Positions 1-6,569 of a stretch of DNA of 8,789 nucleotides are shown piece by piece. The stretch lies in the NCBI GenBank assembly GCA_903885865.1, contig CAISKH010000273.1:1-8789 (forward strand), written 5' to 3'. The DNA is from an uncultured Mucilaginibacter sp. (GTDB lineage Bacteria > Bacteroidota > Bacteroidia > Sphingobacteriales > Sphingobacteriaceae). The stretch's first letter is position 1, and every line of letters begins with the position of its first letter. The translations under genes and the position numbers were made by a program. The notes beneath the pieces are model-generated. The model ran no database searches. It was not told the origin of the DNA and saw nothing but the letters and a program-made list of their open reading frames with translations.

Positions 1-6
1 TAATAA

Positions 7-579
7 TTACCGCTTTTTCTTAACAGCCGGGAACTTCATTTTATACTCTACATCTACTATACCTCTTGAAATATCATTCAGCTTTTTCTCGAGCAGGCGC
101 CTGCGTAACGGGCTAAGTTTATCGGTAAATAACTTGCCTTCTATATGGTCATACTCATGCTGTATAATACGGGCCGCCATACCTGAAAAAGTTTCCTCAT
201 GGTGCTTCCAGTTTTCATCATAGTATGATATTTTAACAACAGGCTTGCGCATTACATCTTCCCGTATATCGGGTATGCTTAAACAACCTTCGTTAAATGC
301 CCATTCCTCCCCGGTTTCTTCCAGGATACAGGCATTGATAAATACCTTTTTGAAATTCTTTAGCGATGGCTCGTCCTCAGCGAAAACAGCGGCGTCAATC
401 ACAAACAAACGCATAGACAAACCAACCTGCGGGGCAGCCAAACCTACGCCATGCGCAGCATACATGGTTTCGAACATATCGTCAACCAATTGTTTAATGT
501 GCGGGTACTCGGCAGGTTCAATTGAGGGCGCTTTTCTTCGCAAAACCGGGTCGCCGTAGGCTACTATAGGAAATTTCAT
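7..579 (-). CDS. def: Peptide deformylase
   Basis: This enzyme removes the formyl group from the N-terminal methionine of nascent proteins in the cytoplasm. All three family motifs are visible in the 190-residue product: GVGLAAPQ at residues 44-51, EGCLS at 97-101 and QHEYDH at 140-145. Cys99, His141 and His145 are the expected metal ligands and Glu142 the catalytic base. Length is normal for the family. The C-terminus is a lysine/arginine-rich tail (KKKR), common and of no assigned role. The ATG at 577-579 starts the protein immediately before the conserved MKFPIVAYGDPVLR segment, so the start is secure. It is separated by 89 bp from the upstream DUF4199 gene and seems to have its own promoter lying almost on top of the start codon. 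Identification is near certain; it is a housekeeping gene unrelated to the operon further right. Confidence 0.97.
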   Translation of the reverse strand: MKFPIVAYGDPVLRRKAPSIEPAEYPHIKQLVDDMFETMYAAHGVGLAAPQVGLSMRLFVIDAAVFAEDEPSLKNFKKVFINACILEETGEEWAFNEGCLSIPDIREDVMRKPVVKISYYDENWKHHEETFSGMAARIIQHEYDHIEGKLFTDKLSPLRRRLLEKKLNDISRGIVDVEYKMKFPAVKKKR

Positions 580-583
580 ACTG

Positions 584-591
584 CAAAAGTA
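584..591 (-). promoter_or_regulatory. Candidate -7 promoter element for def
   Basis: The minus strand reads TACTTTTG, a full match to the Bacteroidota -7 consensus TAnnTTTG, ending 4 bases before the def ATG. Transcription would start at or next to the start codon, giving a leaderless or nearly leaderless mRNA. I do not see a convincing -33 TTG at the usual distance, which lowers confidence. Confidence 0.45.
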
Positions 592-668
592 CGGGTTATT
601 TTTTTCCTGTTAAAATTTGGATCAGCTTAAATTAAGCCCTCTGCTATTACAGATATGACGAAAATCGA

Positions 669-1196
669 TTATACCGCCGCGCTTGTCTTGCGTTTTAATA
701 TTAATGCTGTTATAACAGTTATGATAAGCCCTAAAGGCAATACTTCCATATAAGTTAACAATACAACGCCTAAGGGTGTGTTGTACATTGATTTCATCGT
801 GTTTATATTTTGGATTTTTGACGCAATTACAGTCGCGGTTGCACCGCTTTTTTGAATTTGACTGATGACATGTGCAGCGTATTTGTCCATAAAATCGGGA
901 AAGAAGGCATAATAGGCGATAAGCCAGCTTAATACATACATGGTTGATGAGATCAATGTAATATATAAGCCCAGCTTAAATGCCTTGCCAAAACTTACAA
1001 GGCCGTCGCTGTATTTATCGCGATAGCTTTTAACCCCTACAAATACCATCGAAAAGGCCAATAACATGGAGGCATAACCCACCAGCATATTGCCCTCAAA
1101 ATTGCCGCTGCGATAACATATAGCTACACTGGCCGCCATCCAAATGGCGAATATGGATCCTGATATCAGTCCGAATACAATTACATTCTTTTTCAT
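669..1196 (-). CDS. DUF4199 family integral membrane protein
   Basis: A 175-residue membrane protein of unknown function that I recognise as DUF4199, a family largely confined to Bacteroidota. Four hydrophobic segments are visible, near residues 5-26, 38-55, 74-97 and 143-167. Between the third and fourth is a soluble stretch (about 98-140) with a run of Ser/Thr/Lys/Gln residues. The last residues are basic (LKRKTS), suggesting a cytoplasmic C-terminus. The start is an ATG at 1194-1196 followed by a Lys-Lys pair and the first helix. It lies downstream of the LuxR-type regulator gene in the same direction, 115 bp away. A long inverted repeat lies between them, so co-transcription is uncertain. 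The family call rests on pattern recall; no catalytic residues can be named. Confidence 0.8.
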   Translation of the reverse strand: MKKNVIVFGLISGSIFAIWMAASVAICYRSGNFEGNMLVGYASMLLAFSMVFVGVKSYRDKYSDGLVSFGKAFKLGLYITLISSTMYVLSWLIAYYAFFPDFMDKYAAHVISQIQKSGATATVIASKIQNINTMKSMYNTPLGVVLLTYMEVLPLGLIITVITALILKRKTSAAV

Positions 1197-1251
1197 TTTT
1201 GCCTGGTTTAATATTTATAGTTCAAAGTTGGGCAGTTGTATTCTTTTTTCA

Positions 1252-1306
1252 CTCATACTTTAGGATGATTTTAATAAAAACAGTTTTATTAATACTAAAG
1301 TATGAG
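1252..1306. repeat. Nested inverted repeat (long hairpin) between the regulator gene and DUF4199 gene
   Basis: The arms CTCATACTTTAG (1252-1263) and CTAAAGTATGAG (1295-1306) are perfect 12-bp inverted repeats. Inside them a second perfect pair, TTAATAAAA (1271-1279) and TTTTATTAA (1284-1292), closes on a 4-base ACAG loop. Left and right internal spacers are 7 and 2 bases, so the structure is a two-stage stem with an asymmetric bulge. It begins 6 bases beyond the stop codon of the regulator gene. No T-run follows it on either strand, so it is not a textbook intrinsic terminator. It could protect an mRNA 3' end, act as a factor-dependent terminator, bind a dimeric protein, or be a small dispersed repeat. 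Confidence 0.75.
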
Positions 1307-1311
1307 GCGTA

Positions 1312-1776
1312 TCAGGGTATCAGGCTCAACTTTTTTGCTTTATCAACCGCATGTGTGCGGCGCTCGACTTCCAGTTTTTCAAACAGTTTTGATGAGTGTG
1401 TTTTGATGGTGTTTATTGATACAAATAAGCGCGAAGCGATTTGGTGATTGCTTAAGCCATCGGCCATTAATTGCAATACTTCTATTTCCCGTTTGCTCAA
1501 ACCAAGCCGTTCGCGCTCCTTTTCATTTAAAACAAAGTGTGCGCCGTTAACAATTATTTCTTTTTCTATAATTACGGTTTTAGGCCGGCCGAGTTTAATT
1601 GCCAGCCAAATGCCCAGCGAGGTAAAAATTATTGCCAGCGCGCCCGCATAGAGCTCAAAGTTATGGTCGATTATAATAAAACGCCATTACAGCCATTTCA
1701 TTAAAAACAATAAAACAGCCAGGGATGCCCCATAAATTAATACAGAACGGTTTCGCGACAGGAAATTCAAAGTCAT
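1312..1776 (-). pseudogene. Membrane-anchored LuxR-family regulator, interrupted by in-frame TAA
   Basis: Reading from the ATG at 1774-1776 gives 29 residues (MTLNFLSRNRSVLIYGASLA... ending MKWL). A TAA follows at 1687-1689, then 124 further residues in the same frame down to TGA at 1312-1314. The two parts make one sensible protein of 153 residues plus the stop. A first membrane helix lies near residues 11-28 and a second near 43-62. A charged linker (about 63-91) follows, then a GerE/LuxR helix-turn-helix (about 92-150; LSKREIEVLQLMADG, TIKTHSSKLFEKL). No canonical start lies between the TAA and a TTG at 1498-1500, and that TTG would give only the isolated DNA-binding domain. It has no receiver domain, so it is not a classical response regulator. 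A single substitution (GAA, CAA or AAA to TAA) or a sequencing error explains the break. Alternatives are a 29-residue peptide plus re-initiation at a rare codon. It lies 87 bp downstream of egtD and might regulate neighbouring genes, but nothing shows that. Confidence 0.75.
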
Positions 1777-1863
1777 TTATGTTTTATTTGCATCCTAAAA
1801 ATAAAACAATTTACGACGTTATTCTAAAAAAAGGGATAAGGATTATTTAATTAAGGCTAATTA

Positions 1864-2856
1864 TTACTCTGCCACCCATATCGTATCAACAAACCATTTT
1901 TTACTATCGAAGAAACGGCCAACCGGCCTGAAACCGGTATTTTCTGCCATTTGGTCGGTTTGCATAATGGTAAACTTTTGCGATATCTCCATATAAATAT
2001 ACTCATCTTTTATAAAACGGATGTTTTCCCTGCCGTCAATATTTACTACCTGGTCTTTAAGGCTCACGAGGTAACTTTTGCAGGCACCGCTTTCCGGGTC
2101 GTACGTAGGGTAATGGTCAAACTGGCTCAGATCAAAATCAGCATTCAGTTCGCGGTTTATTCTTTCCAGTAAATTCAGGTTAAATTTTTTGGTGATACCG
2201 CCCTTGTCATTATATGCCGCCAATATGGTTTTGGGCGATTTTTTCAGGTCGAAACCTATAATAACCATATCGCCGGGGGCTAAATGATTACGTAACTCAC
2301 GGGAAAAATCAACAGCCTCATTTGCGGGCATATTACCAATATTCGATCCCAGGAACATAACTACTTTTCGCCGACCTGATAGGGAAGCCGCTTTATTCAA
2401 CATTTCAAAATACTCACCATTTAAGCCTGTTACCTGCAATCCCGGTAAACTAAGCGGAAGCTTTACGGTAAGGTAGTTGATCACATTGTCTGATATATCA
2501 ATAGGCAGATAAGTGAAATCAATTTTTTGTTTCAACAGGTATTGTAACAGCCAGGTTGATTTCATGGCATCACCGGCACCCAGTTCTATTAGGTCAAAAG
2601 CATCACCGTCCGCAATGATGGAAGCTGCCAGGTCGGCAGTTTTTTCCGAGAATATTTCCAGTTCGCATTTGGTTGGATAATATTCGGGGCATTCCATTAA
2701 TTCCTGGAACAGCTTATCGCCATTGGCATCATAAAAATACTTGGAATTAAGGCGCTTCGGGACCGATTGCAAGCCCTCAATAACATCATCATAAAACGTT
2801 TCCAATCTGTTTTTTGATGTACCGATCAATTCGGGTTGTTTAACAGGTTGATTCAT
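1864..2856 (-). CDS. egtD: L-histidine N-alpha-methyltransferase (ergothioneine synthesis)
   Basis: EgtD transfers three methyl groups from S-adenosylmethionine to the amino group of histidine, giving hercynine, the first committed step to ergothioneine; it acts in the cytoplasm. The 330-residue product has the family landmarks in order: KYFYDANGDKLF (39-50), PEYYP (57-61), the SAM-binding glycine motif ELGAGDAMKS (91-100), DIS (120-122), GSNIGN (170-175), GFDLKK (201-206), FNLNLLERINREL (225-237), FDHY (246-249) and EIS (290-292). Asn172 and the Glu290/Ser292 pair match residues that hold histidine in the mycobacterial enzyme, judged from recall. Length is typical. The gene follows egtB after 24 bp and ends the operon; no strong terminator hairpin is visible behind it. 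The reading frame is intact, unlike egtB. Identification is very likely correct. Confidence 0.95.
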   Translation of the reverse strand: MNQPVKQPELIGTSKNRLETFYDDVIEGLQSVPKRLNSKYFYDANGDKLFQELMECPEYYPTKCELEIFSEKTADLAASIIADGDAFDLIELGAGDAMKSTWLLQYLLKQKIDFTYLPIDISDNVINYLTVKLPLSLPGLQVTGLNGEYFEMLNKAASLSGRRKVVMFLGSNIGNMPANEAVDFSRELRNHLAPGDMVIIGFDLKKSPKTILAAYNDKGGITKKFNLNLLERINRELNADFDLSQFDHYPTYDPESGACKSYLVSLKDQVVNIDGRENIRFIKDEYIYMEISQKFTIMQTDQMAENTGFRPVGRFFDSKKWFVDTIWVAE

Positions 2857-2880
2857 AGGTTATTTGTTGTTGTGAATAGT

Positions 2881-4029
2881 TTACTTAGCAAGCCTTATGC
2901 CAGTAAATTGCCATCGTAAATGTGTTTGAAAAAAATTCCGGTATGTAATACGGCTATGTCCCGGCGATGTAACTTCTGATGCGCCGCGCAGTACTTTTTG
3001 ATTCACCATAAATTTACCGTTATACTCGCCAATTGCCCCAGCAGCTTTAACAAACCCCGGGTAAGGCAAATACGAACTCTCTGTCCATTCCCAGCTTTTA
3101 CCCTAGTTAACCCGGGTTGCGGCGGCTTCCCATTCAAACTCTGTAGGCAGCCTTAAGCCTTTCCATGCCGCGTAAGCATAAGCCTCGAAATAGCTGATAT
3201 GGCAAACCGGCTCTTTTAAATTAAGCGGCTCTAAACCATGATAGGTATAGTGGTGCCATTCGCCATCAATTAAATGCCAATACAGGGGCGCTTCAACCTT
3301 GTTTGTTTTTACCCAATCCCAACCCTCGGCGTGCCAATGACGGAAATCATGATAACCATCAGCGTTTATAAATTCTAAGTATTCGGCGTTAGTTACCAGG
3401 TTGGGGCTTATTTCAAAACTGTTTAAATATACCTTGTGGCGGTTCAGCTCATTATCAAAGCAAAAACCATCGCCCTCAAAACCAATCTCATATACGCCCT
3501 CTTTTAATTTAATAAACCCGGCATCGCTAACCTCCGCTTTTGGCGAAACATAATTTTTATCATAAGCCGGAAATAAGGGGTTATGCCCCAGTATATATTT
3601 AATATCGGTATATAAAAGTTCCTGGTGCTGTTCTTCGTGGTTAAGGCCGAGTATGAGTAGTTCTTTTACATCCGCTGATGGTTCATGGCATAAAAACTTG
3701 GCCATTGCCTCATCTACATATTCGCGGTAGCGGTATATCTCCATAACCGTAGGGCGGCTCAAGTTACCCCGATCAGTGCGGATAACCCGGTTGCCTACCG
3801 TTTCATAATAGCTGTTAAATACGTAATTATAATCAGGGTTATGTTCCTGGTAGCCCATAAAATAAGGCTTCAGGATAAAAGTTTCAAAGAACCAGGTAGT
3901 ATGCCCCATATGCCATTTAGGCGGACTAACATCGGCAACAGGCTGCACCACGTAATCCTCTGTCTGCAAATGGCTGCAGATCATTTCGGTACGTTTACGC
4001 GCTTTAAGGTAACAGTCGGTAAGGCTCAT
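2881..4029 (-). pseudogene. egtB: Hercynine sulfoxide synthase EgtB, interrupted by in-frame TAG
   Basis: EgtB is the non-heme iron enzyme that couples hercynine to cysteine or gamma-glutamylcysteine using oxygen. The N-terminal DinB-like domain shows the iron ligands: His43 in WHMGHTTWF and His131/His135 in HEEQHQE. A formylglycine-enzyme-like domain follows (about 165 to the end), finishing with RNFF, RWQFTGIRLAK. Codon 309 (3103-3105) is TAG inside ATRVN-stop-GKSWEWTESSYLPY, where the family has NWG; TGG to TAG needs one base change. Coding resumes unbroken for 73 more residues to 2881. The truncated 308-residue product would lack the C-terminal core, including Tyr336 of GEYNGKF, which seems to match the catalytic tyrosine of mycobacterial EgtB. 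It starts 4 bp after the permease gene. OvoA is an alternative within the superfamily, but the separate egtD next door and the lack of a fused methyltransferase favour EgtB. The break may be real decay or a sequencing error. Confidence 0.9.
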
Positions 4030-4033
4030 TTAA

Positions 4034-5605
4034 TTATTTGCTTTCCAAATATTGTTTAAGGTTCGAGATTGTTTTAACACCTAAATCCTTCGCTTGTTTT
4101 TGCCGCATCATTAAAGCATAGGCGTTATTAAAACCTATGGGTTGCAGCCACTTTATATTATACTTTGCTTTAAATACGTTTTTTACATAATTATAGATTT
4201 TATTTTTATCGCCGCCTAACGAATCAACCGTTTTTTTTGATGATTGCAGTATAGCCAGCAAACCCGTTCCGGTATATTCCGGGTAAAAGTCTATTTGGTT
4301 ATTGGTGAGCGCGTCAAAACAAATTTTTGTGCCCCCCAGACCTGTTTTTGTGGCTACATCATAATCAGTATACCCCTTTATCAGCATAGCATACATTTCA
4401 GCCAGGATGTACTGCTCACCAAATATTTTTGAACCGATGCGTACAACACCCACCTTTCCGTTACGTTCGGGCTGCCATAAAGTATGAGCAAGTAAAAAAT
4501 CTTTTGCCACACGTTCCGGGCTTTGATGAAGATAGTCAGTTCTATAATTTAAATCTGTCATAACGCTATCATTTATTTTGCCCGACAGCATATTTAATGT
4601 TTTTTCAAGCTCCGGGAATTTATTCAGGGCATCCTCACGCACAACAGGGGCCGCGTAATACGGGGGGAAAATACCCTTGTCGTCCTGCAAAACTATTAAC
4701 CCATAGGCTTTCAGCCGCCCATCGGTCGAGTAACCGCTAATTACATCCAATTGCTTTTCGTAAGCGGCTTTGTACATTACCGCGTCGCTGATCACGATGG
4801 TATGAATTTTTAACCCGTATTTGCTTTGCAGACCGAGATTGCCATCCTGCCTGCCCATAAACTCGGGCGTAAACCCGGCAGTTAGCTTGCCGCCATAGGC
4901 TGATGGTATAAAATAAAATGACGACATAATAATGAGCAGCAACGGCAAGGCGGCAACAGCAGTTTTTAGTTTTTTTAAGTTGAGATGCTGTAACCGGGAA
5001 AGCAAAAAATCAAACAAAATTGCCAGCAGCGCTGCGGGTATGGCACCCGCCAGTATCATATTGGTATTGTTCAATGATATGCCGCCGAATATAAACTCGC
5101 CCAGGCCCCCCGCGGCAATATAGGATGCAAGTGTAGCCACGCCCACATTTATTACCGTAGCAGTGCGTATACCCGCCAATATCACCGGCATGGCCAGCGG
5201 CAGTTCTGCTTTAAACAATACCTGCCATTTGTTCATCCCCATGGCAACGGCGGCCTCTTTAACTGCGCTGTCGACCCCGGTAATGCCGGTATAGGTATTG
5301 CGGATGATAGGCAGCAACGCGTACAACAGCAACGCAACAATAGCAGGTTTAGCGCCGATGCCTAATAACGGGATCATAAAACCAAGCAGGGCAATACTGG
5401 GAATAGTTTGCAAAACACCCGCTATGCCTAAAACTGTACCCGAAAATTGTTTTTTACGGGTAATAAAAATACCCAGCGGCAACCCTATCAATACCGCTAT
5501 AAACAGCGAAATAAAGGTGAGCCCGATATGCTGCAGTGTTTGCGTAAGCAGCTTATCGCTCTGCTGCGCCATAAAACCCCACAAGGTTTGCTGTTGCTCA
5601 TTCAT
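4034..5605 (-). CDS. Fused ABC permease and substrate-binding protein, EgtU/OpuC type, with permuted binding domain
   Basis: A 523-residue inner-membrane importer subunit. Residues 1-210 form the permease: hydrophobic segments near 22-49, 57-83, 86-103, 138-175 and 183-204, with the EAA loop contacting the ATPase at 117-140 (EAAVAMGMNKWQVLF). An extra helix at 215-233 anchors the binding domain, which lies outside the membrane. In that domain, residues 239-371 (LTAGFTPEF, YSTDGRLKAYGL, FPPYYAAPVVR, LNYRTDY) correspond to the usual second half. Residues 384-523 (VVRIGSKIFGEQYILAEMY, TGLGGT, YPEYTGTGL, GFNNAYAL, TISNL) correspond to the usual first half, so the order is swapped. Known fused relatives are pneumococcal EgtU (ergothioneine) and OpuC-type proteins (betaine, choline, carnitine). 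Its position between the ATPase gene and egtB suggests ergothioneine, hercynine or another betaine as cargo; sequence alone does not settle this. The ATG start overlaps the ATPase stop by 8 bp, implying translational coupling. Confidence 0.88.
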   Translation of the reverse strand: MNEQQQTLWGFMAQQSDKLLTQTLQHIGLTFISLFIAVLIGLPLGIFITRKKQFSGTVLGIAGVLQTIPSIALLGFMIPLLGIGAKPAIVALLLYALLPIIRNTYTGITGVDSAVKEAAVAMGMNKWQVLFKAELPLAMPVILAGIRTATVINVGVATLASYIAAGGLGEFIFGGISLNNTNMILAGAIPAALLAILFDFLLSRLQHLNLKKLKTAVAALPLLLIIMSSFYFIPSAYGGKLTAGFTPEFMGRQDGNLGLQSKYGLKIHTIVISDAVMYKAAYEKQLDVISGYSTDGRLKAYGLIVLQDDKGIFPPYYAAPVVREDALNKFPELEKTLNMLSGKINDSVMTDLNYRTDYLHQSPERVAKDFLLAHTLWQPERNGKVGVVRIGSKIFGEQYILAEMYAMLIKGYTDYDVATKTGLGGTKICFDALTNNQIDFYPEYTGTGLLAILQSSKKTVDSLGGDKNKIYNYVKNVFKAKYNIKWLQPIGFNNAYALMMRQKQAKDLGVKTISNLKQYLESK

Positions 5606-6560
5606 GGGTTTGCTGTTTTTTGTATTGATAAAATGCTGCCATTAATTGTTCAAACCCTACAGTTTTAATTTCATTATTTTGATGGCTGATACTGATTTCT
5701 TCCGAATTGGTAAATTTGAATCCTTCAAGGCTTTCCCATAAGCCCGTGTCGGACATTAAATTCAGTTTTGTTTCCCTCTTCTTAGATGTCGGTAGCCAAT
5801 CCCAAATATCTATCAGGTGTAGTGCTTTAAACTCCAACTGCAACCTTTGTTCTTTTAAAAAATCTTTAACAAAACTATTAACAGGATTAAACAGCAATTC
5901 TGCCGGCGTACCGTTTTGGATGATCCTGCCCTTATCCATCAGGCAAATACGATCGCCGAGTTCAAAGGCTTCCTGCACATCATGCGTTACCATAATAATG
6001 GTTTTGCGTTTTAGTTCATCAAGCGCCTTAAACTCCGCATGAATTTTTGAGCGCGTAACATTATCCAGCGCGCCAAATGGCTCATCCATCAACAAAACCG
6101 GCGGATCAGCAACCAATGCCCTGGCCAACCCAACGCGTTGCTGCTGGCCGCCGCTTAACTCGTTAGGGTAAGCGTTCAGGTAGGTTGTGTCGAGATGGAG
6201 TTTTTCTAATAGTTCGCTTACACGGTTTTCAATACGTTTCCTGTCCCACCGCAATAGTTGGGGTACAATGGCAATATTTTCGGCAACGGTATAATGCGGG
6301 AACAAGCCATTATTCTGCAAAACATAACCTATGCCCCGCCGCAAAATTTCGGGCGGTTGCATCAGGATATTTTCACCGTTAATAAATATTTTACCGCTGG
6401 TTGGCTCAATTAGCCGGTTGAGCATTTTAAGGGTTGTGGTTTTACCGCAGCCGCTGGTGCCTAACAGGATGAGGTTCTCCCGCTCTTTTACCTGGAACGA
6501 GATATGGTCCACCGCCTTAATTTTCCCGAATGATTTGCTTAAATCTTCAACCTTTATCAT
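5598..6560 (-). CDS. ABC transporter ATP-binding protein, EgtV/OpuCA type
   Basis: A 320-residue cytoplasmic ATPase that powers the adjacent fused permease. Motifs in order: Walker A GTSGCGKT (34-41), Q-loop Gln82, signature LSGGQ (135-139), Walker B VLLMDE (155-160), D-loop GALD (163-166) and switch His193 in VTHD. Closest families are the betaine-type ATPases OpuCA/ProV and the ergothioneine importer ATPase EgtV. OpuCA-like proteins usually end in paired CBS domains. Here the part after about residue 240 is only some 80 residues long and I see at most one degenerate CBS-like unit, so ionic-strength sensing of the OpuA kind is doubtful. The gene starts at the ATG at 6558-6560, 9 bp after the flavoenzyme stop, and ends inside the start of the permease gene (ATGAATGA overlap). 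Function as an ATPase is certain; substrate is inferred from the operon. Confidence 0.93.
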   Translation of the reverse strand: MIKVEDLSKSFGKIKAVDHISFQVKERENLILLGTSGCGKTTTLKMLNRLIEPTSGKIFINGENILMQPPEILRRGIGYVLQNNGLFPHYTVAENIAIVPQLLRWDRKRIENRVSELLEKLHLDTTYLNAYPNELSGGQQQRVGLARALVADPPVLLMDEPFGALDNVTRSKIHAEFKALDELKRKTIIMVTHDVQEAFELGDRICLMDKGRIIQNGTPAELLFNPVNSFVKDFLKEQRLQLEFKALHLIDIWDWLPTSKKRETKLNLMSDTGLWESLEGFKFTNSEEISISHQNNEIKTVGFEQLMAAFYQYKKQQTHE

Positions 6561-6569
6561 AAAAACAGG

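Noticed and set aside
1312..1500. Stand-alone 62-residue LuxR helix-turn-helix protein starting at TTG
   Set aside because: The frame continues upstream through a charged linker and a membrane helix typical of a larger protein, and joins to an ATG-led helix across one TAA.
2881..3069. Separate 62-residue protein downstream of a 308-residue EgtB
   Set aside because: Its sequence is the C-terminal part of EgtB in the same frame, and the only start is a TTG inside a conserved EgtB segment. One interrupted gene is the simpler reading.
4034..6560. Ordinary glycine betaine osmoprotectant transporter
   Set aside because: Not excluded by sequence, but location inside the egtB-egtD transcription unit and similarity to the EgtUV arrangement make an ergothioneine-related cargo more likely. 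Gene symbols were left empty for this reason.
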